Positions 54,325 through 64,000 of a stretch of DNA of 64,000 nucleotides are shown here, one piece after another; positions within the stretch are counted from its first letter, which is position 1; every line of letters begins with the position of its first letter. The translations under genes were made by a program, and so were the position numbers. Source of the DNA: Hysterangium stoloniferum. Lineage: Eukaryota > Basidiomycota > Agaricomycetes > Hysterangiales > Hysterangiaceae. The notes under the pieces are model-generated. The model searched no databases. It had not been told where the DNA came from and saw nothing but the letters and a program-made list of their open reading frames with translations. The stretch is from NCBI GenBank assembly GCA_015178975.1, contig WHVD01000011.1, positions 62,001 to 126,000 of the forward strand, in the 5' to 3' direction.

Positions 54325-56113
54325 CTAATATAGACCAAGCTTTTTTCGCAGTCGTATGAATTGTGGGCCTTCCAGTGCCTTCGTGAATATGTCGGCTACA
54401 TTTTCTTTCGTATGAATATATTTCAGTGCCAACTTGTTTGATCCAGTACGTTCCCGAAGAAAATGGTACTTGATATCGATATGTTTGACTCGATCATGTA
54501 GTAGTGGATCTTCTGAGAGGCATATGGCCGCATTATTGTCACAGTGGATCGTAGTGGGACCATTCATGGCTATATTGACGCCTTCTAGTAATGTTCGTAG
54601 CCATGCATTTTCCTTTGCTGCTGAGAAGGCGGCTATATATTCTGCCTCGCATGAAGATGCAGCCACTGTTTTTTGTTTTTTGGCGGACCAAGACAATACA
54701 CCTGAACCTAAACAAAACGCGAACCCCCCCACACTGCGACGTGTATCGGGGCAATTGGCCCAGTCAGAATCACTGTACCCAAAAAGAGTAAGGGGATTGG
54801 GGCCACCGAGGTGGAGTTGCAGGTCACGGGTACCTTTGAGATATCGGATGACACGAACAGTGGCATTCCAATGTATGAAGGAATAGCAGTCGAGGAATTG
54901 GGAGAGTTGTTGAACGGCATAGGAGATGTCTGGGCGTGTTGAGATGGCCAGGTAAAGAAGGGATCCGACAAGAGAACGATAGGGGAATTTAGTCAGTGAT
55001 AACTTTTCATCTGGAGAGAGTGTGTGATCTACACGGCATAATTTGAGGCCCGGGGCCATGGGCACAGAGAGAGGGGTAGCACTACTCTGCCCAAATTGGG
55101 TGATTATTCGGTCAATGAGGGCCTTTTGGGAAAGCCGAACCTCATGTAGATGTCGATCCCGTTCCACAGCAATACCCACAATAAATTGTACTTCACCCAT
55201 ATCAGAGATAGTCCAAGCTTGTTTCAATTGCACTTTGAAGGACTCATTGGCGGTCTTGGTTGATGCTATAGATAGAAAATCGTCCACATGGACGGCAGCG
55301 ATAACGATGCCCGAGTTGTCTATTCGGTAGTAGATGCAAGGTTCACAAGGTAACTGGTGGAAACCCCAAGACAGCATGTGGTCATGCATGTTGTTTCATC
55401 CCATAAAGTCCCCGCACTAATTTCCACACCCAGTCTTCCTTACCCTCCTCCTCGAATCCTTCAGGTTGGAACATGTACTGTGTCTCCTCAGGGAGAAGTC
55501 CATACAGGAAAGCAGTTTTAATGTCGATTTGCTGTGCATCCCAACCTAGATGAGCTGCAATGTGGAGCAGTATACGCCAAGACTCCATGCGGGCTGTAGG
55601 GGATGTAGTTTTGCTGTAGTCACGTCCATAGACTTGTTCAAAGCCCCGAAAGACAAGGCGGGTTTTCCGCCGGTAAACAGCACCATTAGCATCCCGTTTG
55701 ACATGGAAGATGGGCTTTCCACGGTGAATTTTCTGGCCAGTTGGGACTTCTGATCGTGGGACTAGAATGTAGACCCCCATAGACTTAAGAGAATCCAGTT
55801 CATCCTGGAAACTTTTACGCCAATCTGATCCATGAGTAGAAGACTGGGCCTCCTCCCAAGTTTGTGGATCAGGTTCAAAATCATCCAAGGGAGGGGCACT
55901 GTTCAAATCAGAGATGGCTGCCAATATATCGTGCTGATGGGAAGGAGGGGAAGTTGCAAGAGGTGTGGTAGGGGCGGGTGGGCCAGGAGCAGGGTCAGTC
56001 GGCTGATGGAGCTGTTGTATGTCTTGGCGACGCTGTTCCCGCTGTGACCAGACACGAACTGCACTGTCTAGGGACTGCTGGATGGCCTTTGTCAAACGTG
56101 AGGGATGATCCAT
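54325..56113 (-). pseudogene. reverse transcriptase and RNase H of copia-A, with a small deletion
   Basis: The first frame (56113-55382) covers HGSDWRKSFQDELDSLKSMG, KTRLVFRGFEQVYGRDYSKT and QQIDIKTAFLYGLLPEE, and ends GLYGMKQHA. The second (55389-54325) resumes at HDHMLSWGFHQLPCEPCIYY, so about ten codons (the usual AGRxWN region) are deleted with a frame change. It continues with VHVDDFLSIAS (RT catalytic Asp pair), GYSDSDWANCPDTRRS, AEYIAAFSAAKENAWL and IHCDNNAAICLSE (RNase H), and ends at RKKLGLY near the 3' LTR. Confidence 0.9.
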
Positions 56114-57212
56114 GGGCTGCTGCAGCAGTTGTGGACCGGCGAACTGGGTCTGGCACTGGTATGGCTGGAGGAATGACAGCCTCCATATTGCCAGTATTCA
56201 GGTCATCTGGGGGTATTATTTCACCTGTTGGGATGATGTCATCTGAAGGCTCAAGGTGTGGTATTTGTGGTAACATAGGAATAGATGGAGATGGTAGCGC
56301 CAATGAGGGAGCGGTGGATTTATTGATGGTTGGAGGTTGAACCCCCCCTTCATGGCTCTCAATGAACCTAACGTGAAAGGAGAGTAAGATCTGCTGTGAC
56401 CTACGGTTATAGCAATGGTAGCTCTTGGATTCAGAGTCATAGCCCAGTAGTACACATTCCACAGAGTGTTCGTATATTTTAGGATTGTGTTTGTTAAGGA
56501 TTAGGACAAATGCACGACACCCAATTTCCCGCAGATGGGTGAGATTTGGTGGTCGCCCATTCCATATCTCCCAAGGGGTTTTTCCCTGTAAGGCCTTAGA
56601 TGTGGTTCGGACATGTAAGTATGCAGATGTGCGATAAAATTCATCCCAAAATTGGGGGGGCAAACCTGCATAAATACGCATGCTCCGTGCCTTTCCCATT
56701 AGTGTACGATGTATACGTTCAACTCTCCCTATATGAGCAGAGGTGTAGGGTGCAGTAAATTCTTGAGAGGATCCTCGTGACAACAGCCAATCCCGCATTT
56801 GGGCACTCCTCAACTCCCCATTATCTGTCCTGTAAGTGCCCACACGGATGCCAATTTCAACTTCATGGGCCAGCTCCCAAGCCTGCAAAGTGGGGAAAGT
56901 GTCACTCTTGTGCTTCAATGGGTAACTCCATATATAGTTCGAAAAATCATCCACAATGTTCATTACATATAGGGCTCCTGAACGCGATGCCACATCATTG
57001 GGTCCTGCCAAATCAACCCAAACCTTTCCAAGCTTTCTATCCGACTTATGCCCTTCACCTGATAGTCGTGCTTTGGGAACGGTTGACCGTGTCTGTTTAC
57101 CCAAGATACAGGCATCACACTTTGGAATGGCGTGATGGGGGTTGGCTGGCATACCTTTTATGGTACCGGCATGGATCATATCCACGACTGATTGATAGTT
57201 TGCATGGCCAAG
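55995..57212 (-). pseudogene. integrase of copia-A
   Basis: This continues the gag frame after the TGA. Visible are the zinc-binding end (IPKCDACILGKQTR), the catalytic D, D and E in WVDLAGPNDV, YRTDNGELRS and RVERIHRTLMGKARS, and the copia C-terminal motif LREIGCRAFVLI. The frame is then lost near 56110, in a GCA-rich stretch, where RT continues in another frame. Confidence 0.88.
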
Positions 57213-58745
57213 TCAGCGGTGCCAGGTCGTAAGGTCAGGAGAACCATGGGCATGGAAGGCAGTGTCATTCATGGGGGAAGAATCAGGATGGATGGAGAGA
57301 GAGTATAGGTTTTTGTTGGGTAGCAGTGTTCCTGTCGCAATGGTGTCACCCATAATATTGGTGAGCCAACACTTTGATTCGTTAAAGTGGGCAGTAATTT
57401 TTGATTCCTTCGCGAGACAGTGAACAGAGACAAGGCGAACATTAGCATCTGGGATGTGTAGCACATTAAATAAGTCCAGGTAGGTCCCCCCTTTTGTATG
57501 TAGCCGAATGTCCCCGATACCAGTCGCAGTGACAGAAAACCCTCCCAGCCCTCTTACAGTTCGATTGGGAATTGGCCGAATGGATGAAAAATCGCTGCTG
57601 TGAGGGGAGATGTGACTGCTAGCACCAGTGTCAAGCCAGAAAGGACATGTGCCTGGTGTGTGAGTCGTGGAGGGGGTGAGGTACGATTGGTCATCTTCAA
57701 AAGCCATCCATCCATCATATTCAATAGCGTCCTGTGGGACAGAAGGCAGGGGAATGGCAATACTGGCAAAGGAGGGGTCTGATGGTGGTGGTTTATCCAT
57801 ATACGCAACATATACATTACCATCTGCCCCCTTTATATTGACTGTATATTTTTTGGTTTCTGGTGAGGCCTCCCGCTTTTTTCTTCGAGCATTATCATCC
57901 CTCTTCCTAGCCGCTCGTAATTCCTCTAGTGACTTCCCAGCCATCCCCCCTTTGTCCGATATGCAATACGAGGCAGAATGGCCCGGTTTCTTGCAATTGG
58001 AACACGTTGGGTAACGTCTCGGCTGTGAGGCCACGAGCGCAACCGCATCACTGGCAGCAGTGCGCCTGGAGTCTGCCTCAAGAATTCGTTGTTCACTTTC
58101 GAGGAGGGTCAGGATTCGGGCATAAGAGTAGGGTGCGGATTTGGTGGATTCGGAGAGATCGCGGGTGATAAGGGACCGGAGGTGTGGGAATGCGGTAAGA
58201 GAGTTGAGGATGGCAATGCATGTGAGCAAGTCCTGAGTGAGGTCCCCCATTTCAAAAGCACGGTGGATTGCAGCACGAATCGCAGCAGCAGTGATGGGTA
58301 ACGGGGTGTCCTTTGTGCACTCTGTAGTGAGTGCATCCTGAATGAGTTGGACTTGTCGTATGGGACCTTCGTTGCGGTGCCGGGACAACAGTGCAGTCCA
58401 ACAGGCCTGTGCCCCATGGATGGGTTCAGCAAAATCCCACTCATCTTTGGATAAAGTGGACAGGATAATGGCATGGGAGAGGGCATCATTTGAGGCCCAG
58501 TTGTCCAACGCAATGACTTCCAAAGGGTCAGGTTTTCTGGCAGTGCCCAGGGCATAAGCGAGGAGGCCAGTAATGGTAAGGTAATGTTTAGCATGACAGT
58601 ACCACTCTTTATAATTACCAATATTTTTGTCTAGCTTGGCCTCGGTATATGCCAATGACATCCGGAGAAGCAGGACAGATGGTGTGGATGTCATGAACGG
58701 GCGACTCCCGCCCTCTGATACTTTGTCTGTGGGGATAGTAGCCAT
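57213..58745 (-). pseudogene. gag-protease of copia-A (510 codons to a premature stop)
   Basis: The ATG at 58745 is 76 bp after the 5' LTR. The N-terminal half is UBN2-like copia gag (NIGNYKEWYCHAKHYLTITG; RHRNEGPIRQVQLIQDA). A CCHC knuckle (CSNCKKPGHSASYC) lies near residue 250. The protease active site is FWLDTGASSHIS near residue 370. The frame stops at TGA 57213-57215 in the phrase TTWHR-stop-LGHANY; copia integrases have WHRRLGH here, so this is a CGA-to-TGA change. The same frame continues into integrase. Confidence 0.9.
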
Positions 58746-58810
58746 AGAACAAATGAAAAAAAAACGCTGTGAAAAAAAAAATAGAGATTTCCTTTTTTTT
58801 TAAAAGAATA

Positions 58811-58821
58811 GGCCCATAACC
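58811..58821 (-). other. primer-binding site of copia-A, half-tRNA-iMet type
   Basis: Next to the 5' LTR the minus strand reads GGTTATGGGCC. Its complement GGCCCATAACC is the anticodon stem-loop of initiator tRNA-Met (CAT anticodon). Copia of Drosophila is known to prime with a half-tRNA-iMet cut in this loop. Confidence 0.75.
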
Positions 58822-59050
58822 TGTTGAAAAAAGAAATCTTATAGCATAGTAGATGTGTAGAATATGATCATATAATCGACTGCACTACTATACAGTAATA
58901 ACATCGTTTATATACATTTTCTCGACTACACAGGCGCCAGGGGAGTCGGGGTGATATGACCGAGAATAAGTAACGGAAAAAAAACTCTCGGGTCATATTA
59001 CCCCCCTTGATCGGTAGAAGTAGCAACGGTGTTTTCTTCACCTTCCAACA
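58822..59050 (-). repeat. 5' LTR of copia-A (229 bp)
   Basis: It has the same length and termini as the other LTR. Five of six differences are CG versus CA or TG. Confidence 0.95.
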
Positions 59051-59059
59051 CACCATAGT

Positions 59060-59630
59060 GCGTCATGTAACAAATATCACTTTTGGCATCACACAATATC
59101 ACCTCAGGTTAAAATTTATTAGCTAGAAATACAAGATCTCCAATAACCATGTGACCATCATGTGTATTATGGTCAATAAGTCACAGAAATAACCCATTGT
59201 CCAGCATCCTCCCTCACATGCAACATTGAAACAGATACATTCTACAAACCTGGAATCTGACATGACTGGTTATTATGATGGGACTTCGGCCCAAGCGACT
59301 TCAAATACACCCCACTAGAAAGTATTTTTTTGTAAAATTACTTTAACAGAAATGGAAGAGACTCTTTTGAAGTAAAATAGTATGAGTTGACTTATTGTAA
59401 TACACAATCTAAAAGGGGGTAATAGACTTGTAATAATAGTACTTGTTTGTCAATCAATGTGTCAGTTAGTGAATCACCTTCTGACATGATAGGTTTGGTA
59501 CTAGTTTAGGTGTACACTGGTTCTGGCATGCATTAACCTCAGAATGCATGGTCCACAATTAGCATCTTCATATGAAAAAGTGAAGAAATGGATGAGCCGC
59601 CCCTAGGAAAAGGGTGCTTTCATCACCAAT
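59060..59630. other. non-coding stretch
   Basis: No ORF or repeat structure was recognised. The 3-bp phrase GGGACTTCGGCCCAAG near 59280 resembles 17260-17275, but nothing further supports a shared element. Confidence 0.4.
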
Positions 59631-59635
59631 TCTAA

Positions 59636-60629
59636 CAGTCCGTGGTGTGCTGAAAGTTGAACAACGTAATTTTAGCGTAGTGTTAGGTCTAAGACTAATC
59701 GTAGAATATTACTTCTTGTGGGGGGTGAGCATACGATTAAATTTTAAGAAGGATATCCAAACCTTTTGCATGTCTAGCTATATTTGTCTGTGCCGCTGTT
59801 TTCGCTAACTGACACTGATACTGTTATCAAAAGTCAACCAATTTAGTACGTTATTCATCGATGAGGTCATTGCCTTCTGAACTTACACGTGCCATACTAG
59901 ATCGCACGAACATGTATGGATTCAGCCTGGTCAAATACCTCTTTTACTTACGAAGTTTTACTGCAGTGGAAACCCACATGTCATTCCTGCTTTCAACGAA
60001 AACTTCCTAAGCAATATACAACCCGTCCGTAATGATCTGCTATACCAAAGACACTCTTCAAAGGAATACATAATACATAATAACAATCAGTGGACCTTAG
60101 CTCTTGCATATTCTATGTGGGATATTGCTTCCCTGAAATTCCAGCCAATAGTATGTATGGAACGTTCTCGAGAGAAAGAAGCTGAACATCTCTGTATTCC
60201 TAGTTTGCAGCGACACATTGGGGCAAACCGGTGGTTCGTCTCTTCCGAATAACCACCGTTTCTGACGCACCTCGAAGCTTTTTCATGGCGACAACCTTTT
60301 GGGAACTGATATCCATTTCATTCGCATATGCCAAAGGATATACGGCTCTCCTGGTACTAAGGTAAGGGTGTTTGGGAAGTTTGTTGGCCTAGATATTTAT
60401 TCTATTTCTCTGGATAGAATGCTCTTAGGCATCAGGGAGGTGAGTTTCCATTCGAGGTGCTGGAATGATTTATTATCTCTCCTTCTGGTACAAGTGGGTA
60501 AACAAATCAATGTGACATGTTTTCTCTCAGAAGAATCATTTTGCGAATTGGTAGAGAAAAGATGGCCTTTCGAACCGAGTAAGTTAAGATGTCCAATTTC
60601 ACCTTTTTGACGAATCTAATAAACCGGTG
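59636..60629 (+). pseudogene. MFS transporter, third copy, inverted and truncated
   Basis: The plus strand matches the minus strand of copies 1 and 2 from the first intron (AGTCCGTGGTGTGCTGAAAG, near 59640) to TCTAATAAACC at 60629, equivalent to about 26570-27630 in copy 1. It is more diverged, and stops are frequent. At 60630 it joins a copia fragment directly, so the downstream half of the gene is gone. It lies about 30 kb away in the opposite orientation. Confidence 0.8.
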
Positions 60630-60633
60630 AGGG

Positions 60634-61470
60634 ACTGCCATCTATGGTGAAAACATAACCGGAAATTGAGTGACGATGATGCTACGAAGCACCATGGCAT
60701 CCGAAAATTCTTCAAATCCAACACGGTCATTATGTTTGGACGCATCCTAAGCGCAGTGTACATCAAAAAACCAATCGCTTCACGGTATATAATTTCACGC
60801 ATGGATTCGTACTGTTGTGGAGTCGAGGGACACTGTGCCAGGTTGAAAGGGGAACGGGAATTGAACAGAGTGGAAAAATGTTTCGCATCCTGCAAATCAA
60901 ACCATTTGAGAATGTTCAGAATATACGCATGTTGAGAAAGAAATAGTGCGCGAATCCCGATCCTGCTCCACTTCAATACCCAACAACCAACCAAGATCCT
61001 TAATATTTACATGTCAACTCAAGCCCATCTTGAATTCTTGAATAACTAACTGCCTTGGAATTCCAGGCAATAGTCATGTCGTCCACATCCACAGCAATAA
61101 GAAAAACACAGAATGCTCAACCCGACAACAAGTAAAGTTGAGTACCGCCATAAATTACCACTCCCGCAGGGTCTGTTCCAGATGACAGAGTGCGAGCTTC
61201 AACTTATATACCCACCATATGCTCGTTTTCGGATACTTCATATCCTTTCTGCTGACGCATATAAATCATCTCTATGAGTGGTCCATTGAGGGAAGCACTG
61301 CAAACATCTATTTGTTCGAGTTCCCAGTTGTTCCAAGCAGTGAGGGGAGCTATAATTCCAATGGCAGAGAGTTGAACGGTAGGGGTGAATGTCACGTTGT
61401 AGCTGGTGTCGTGAGCGAATCTGGCGGTGAAGAGAAAGAAGTTGTTGGAAATCGTTTTTATTCAATTTTT
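60634..61470 (-). pseudogene. Ty1/copia fragment attached to the third transporter copy
   Basis: The minus strand encodes TVQLSAIGIIAPLTAWNNWE, LEQIDVCSASLNGP and YMRQQKGYE (RT palm), then LSQHAYILNILKWFDLQDAK, NLAQCPSTPQQYESM and GFLMYTALRMRPNI. It corresponds to the copia fragment at 28510-29440 but reaches further 5'. With the transporter it reproduces the order of copia plus copy 2, inverted, with the part between deleted. Confidence 0.8.
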
Positions 61471-61479
61471 GTCGATTCC

Positions 61480-62440
61480 CATTCGTCCTGTCTTGTTATC
61501 TGGTTCGAAAAATAAATAAATAGCGACATAATTTATAGTTACCAAAATCTGATCTCATAGTATATAATAATTAACACTCAGTCGACACAGACGAGTGTAA
61601 ATGAGTGAAGTATAGGTAGCGCTGATACAAAATGTAAGTAAATCTGAGTATATGAATATCATCATGGTATATGCATGCAAATCTGGGAGAAGCAATCGGC
61701 CCTTCTACGCTGCAGGCGTGGCCGGTTAGCCTGTATGTTCCCTCAGACTATATATTACTGTCACATTTGGAGCAGCGAAACAAGATGTCAAAAGGGCAGT
61801 ATCGGTTGACTCTCGGTTCATTGGCTATCGGAGTGAGCGGTTCTTGTAGCAATAATAGGGCCGCTGAGGTGCCTTATGACTGACCACGTGTCGGCGGGGG
61901 GATTTTATCATTTCCAGAATATGCCGTAGCCAAGATATACATTAGCTATAAATATTACACTCCAGATTAAATAAAGAAAGAAGCCCTCGGCGGGTTCGCG
62001 CCTTCTGTGGCATAATACCAGTATCATGCGTAGACTGAAGCCATGGCTTACGTGTGACGTGGAAGCTGAGGATGAGTTCATAATTCATTTTTAAGAAGAA
62101 TTCATGGTGATATCTATTTGATTGGAATAAAATCCAGATGATCAAACATTAACCAAGGATATGCTATGATTAAATTGACTAATGACCCACGCTATTGAAA
62201 ACGTGTCGCCGTAAGATATCGCCCCTTTGGATGATCGAAGTTGACACAATCCCATGATGAAAAGTAGGCCAGGTCATCCAAATTTCTAGATGAAAATGTT
62301 CGATATGTCATGGGCAAAATAGATCTTACACGGCAGGGGTCATCGTAGACTTGATGTATATAATATTTGATGACCAAATGGGTTCATGTCATGGTAGATA
62401 CTCCTTTGAAAGTGGTTGTCTATAATTAACGGCCCAGAGG
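61480..62440. other. intergenic, no gene; dispersed repeat
   Basis: 62080-62225 matches 32750-32890 (ending AAACGTGTCGCCGTAAGATA). The rest holds no convincing ORF. 62385-62440 is the 3' region of the HD gene. Confidence 0.45.
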
Positions 62441-62444
62441 TCGT

Positions 62445-63375
62445 TTAATCTATTAGAGCATCGACCTCGCGATCCACAGCAGAGAGGAATTGCAGCATCT
62501 GACAAATCCCGTTAGTACAACATTTACCCAGAAAAATTAATGGAGACCGGTTAGAGATATGTCTCACAAATTGGTGTCGCTCTTGACCCATACGCATACC
62601 CGACTCAGTCTTCAGGCGCTCCTTGATTTTGAGGAGCTTATCATGAAAGTGATCGATTGCTGACGAGCCCTGACGGTCATCGCCCTCTGGAACATGCAAT
62701 GGACTGTCATAAATAATGTAAATGCACGGTTTTGTTGTCTCAGAGTAGATGCATCTACCGATTTTTGGCTGCGCTGAATGCGGCACATCGCATTACGCCT
62801 GTGAAGCCACCCAATACATTAACCCATGACCATTGTATCAATTATAGCTTCTCTTACCAATTGCACCAATGGCATCTAATCTGTCCGCATCCTGTACGCA
62901 ATGCAATTCCACGCATGATTTGTGCCATTCAGTTATTTTATCATCCTCGCGGAGTTTTCTTTCGGTGGTCCACGACACATTGTCAATAATGCGCATAATG
63001 AGGATGGCCCGACCATCAAGAAAGAGATCTATGCCTGTTTTCGAGGCTGCATTGCGGAAAAATGGGTCTAGGAATTTGTCGGTGGTATCGCCTGATGTAT
63101 TATATTTTTTGTCCAGAACATCGTGGAATAGTGCGGCCAGTTCAACAACAAGAAGATCTGGCTGAGAAGGTTGGGCGCGTGCAAGTGCCATAGCTGTTTT
63201 ACGGACGCGATATACTGTGCATCCCAGCTCTTGAGACTTTTTGGCTGGCAGCAAATGCGTTGAAGTTCGCACCATGTAATGCGTCGTGCGACGGATCGTA
63301 TCCTCCCATAACTTTCTCCATTAATTCTTCAGCAAGGACAACTATTTTCTTCTCCTCTAAACTAGGATAAGTCAT
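62445..63375 (-). CDS. HD-domain phosphohydrolase (229 aa, 5 exons)
   Basis: HD proteins are metal-dependent phosphohydrolases; this clade resembles YedJ-type proteins, substrate unknown. Five exons join in frame: 63375-63273, 63214-62858, 62798-62759, 62703-62568 and 62498-62445 (690 bp). Landmarks are the conserved N-terminal DPSHDALH region, VYRVRKTAMALARAQP, the HD pair in ELAALFHDVLDKKY, RIIDNVSWTTE and the second Asp motif VQDADRLDAIGAIG. The C-terminal helix is DHFHDKLLKIKERLKTESG. The start ATG at 63375 (MTYPSLEEKK) is the first in frame. All introns are GT-AG, 48-74 bp. It is likely functional. Confidence 0.88.
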
Positions 63376-63481
63376 TGTAAAAATTAGGATGAGTAAAGTA
63401 AATTGGTAACCAAGTAATTGATGTTTTTATAAAGACATTCATTTTAGAACTCCGCTACTTTCACCTCTTCTCCCGGCCATA
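63376..63481. promoter_or_regulatory. short divergent promoter region
   Basis: Only 106 bp separate the start codons of the HD gene (minus) and the ZIP transporter gene (plus). No strong TATA is visible; A/T-rich stretches occur near 63395-63440. The two genes probably share regulatory DNA. Confidence 0.45.
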
Positions 63482-64000
63482 ATGCTGCTTAGACACAGAG
63501 CTAATAATGCTGTTCTAGCACAGTTATTCCTAATGTTTCTAGCCATTTTTATTTGCAGTGCACACGCAAAAAACGCCGACGAGCCGTTGGTCATCAATGT
63601 AAGTCGTACCAGGATGGAGTTGAACATGATCATGCTGAATTGGCTACTCTCTTGATGTGCTCAGGAGCAAGACATACAAAATTCAGAACCTGTTCGGCAG
63701 TTGACTGCGCTGAAAGAAGAGCTTGAAGAGGAAGCGTCGAAACTCACGCGACAGGTCTTTGCATGGTTGTTTCCTTTTGGTCCAGCTTGGAACTCAGTCT
63801 TAGGAACTTTCTACATTAGCTCGTATGTGCAATATTTTTGCTGTACATACTCATTATTTAGTCGCAAACAGCGTCCCCAATATGATACTTGCATTTATCC
63901 CCGCTCAGATTAGCCCGAATACCTTGAATACCATGACTGCATTTGCTGTTCGTGCTTCCGATACACGGAGCACTAAGCGATCTAACGCGTTTTCTGCATT
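63482..64000 (+). CDS. ZIP zinc transporter, Yke4-like, 5' part only
   Basis: ZIP proteins move zinc into the cytosol; Yke4/SLC39A7 members sit in the ER or Golgi. Exons 63482-63598 and 63665-63822 and a third from 63872 join in frame. Residues 1-29 look like a signal peptide (ALAQ...LFLMFLAIFICSAHA). An acidic helix follows (ALKEELEEEASKL), then WLFPFGPAWNSVLGTFYISS and VPNMILAFIPAQI, the first membrane helices, and NTLNTMTAFA, the family motif that normally leads into a GGLLGDVFLH-type segment. Another intron probably begins near 63940 (GTTCGT). The rest is beyond the window. Confidence 0.75.

Larger units (their letters stand above)
54064..59050 (-). mobile_element. Ty1/copia retrotransposon copia-A, complete but inactivated, TSD CACCA
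   Basis: Two 229-bp LTRs (54064-54292 and 58822-59050) enclose gag, protease, integrase, RT and RNase H in copia order on the minus strand. CACCA flanks it at 54059-54063 and 59051-59055. The LTRs differ at 6 positions, all transitions. A nonsense codon, a frameshift and a small deletion disable the polyprotein. Confidence 0.96.

Noticed and set aside
55043..58621. Several plus-strand ORFs of 60-150 codons and minus-frame alternatives across copia-A
   Set aside because: All overlap the clear gag-integrase-RT frames of the minus strand and show no domains.
59636..60629. A functional third transporter gene
   Set aside because: It lacks the second half, has stops in every frame and joins a copia fragment.

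Overview
The window looks like a repeat-rich stretch of a mushroom-forming basidiomycete (Agaricomycetes) genome. The evidence is intron-dense housekeeping genes with short (about 50-60 bp) GT-AG introns, Plavaka-type transposase sequence, a fungal NLR relic of hydrolase/NB-ARC/TPR type, and chromodomain Ty3/gypsy elements. The species cannot be named from the sequence. Only four host protein genes look alive: a C3HC zinc-finger (NIPA/Rsm1-like) protein, mitochondrial citrate synthase, an HD-domain phosphohydrolase and the 5' part of a ZIP (Yke4-like) zinc transporter. There is also one tRNA-Phe. Almost everything else is mobile DNA or its debris.

Layout. 1-7.9 kb: two Ty3/gypsy elements, a minus-strand one cut by the window edge (gypsy-1) apparently inserted in the 5' leader of a nearly intact plus-strand one (gypsy-3). 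7.9-12.2 kb: non-coding, with degenerate tandem repeats, a cluster of perfect heat-shock-element arrays in front of a TATA box, a CpG-rich 19-bp tandem repeat, and an unusual 312-bp element whose ends are 44-bp perfect palindromes containing a pol III A-box-like motif. 12.2-15.5 kb: a broken NLR. 16.6-17.5 kb: two nested poly(A) retroposons that duplicated an E-box palindrome. 17.5-22.2 kb: the zinc-finger gene, tRNA-Phe and citrate synthase. 25-32.6 kb: a tandem duplication of an MFS transporter (both copies decayed) with a Ty1/copia fragment between; a third, inverted, internally deleted copy lies at 59.6-61.5 kb.

33-50 kb: MITEs, a solo gypsy LTR, and a Plavaka DNA transposon split by a full-length gypsy element (gypsy-2, 38.6-45.8 kb, TSD CAAGG). 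Gypsy-2 carries an antisense spliced gene encoding a coiled coil, an NLS-like stretch and a Zn2Cys6-pattern cysteine cluster. A divergent multi-exon gene beside the Plavaka transposase resembles DUF6532 proteins. 50-59 kb: copia remnants interrupted by a retroelement with only a Zn-knuckle gag-like ORF, a hairpin MITE, and a copia element with intact LTRs, TSD and a half-tRNA-iMet primer site but broken ORFs. 62.4-64 kb: the HD gene and ZIP gene, divergently transcribed.

A recurring theme is decay by C-to-T change at CpG. All 22 differences between the gypsy-2 LTRs and all 6 between the copia LTRs are transitions, mostly CpG to TpG/CpA, and the in-frame stops are typically CGA-to-TGA. This suggests cytosine methylation of repeats. 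All coordinates and counts were read by eye; no searches or alignments were run.
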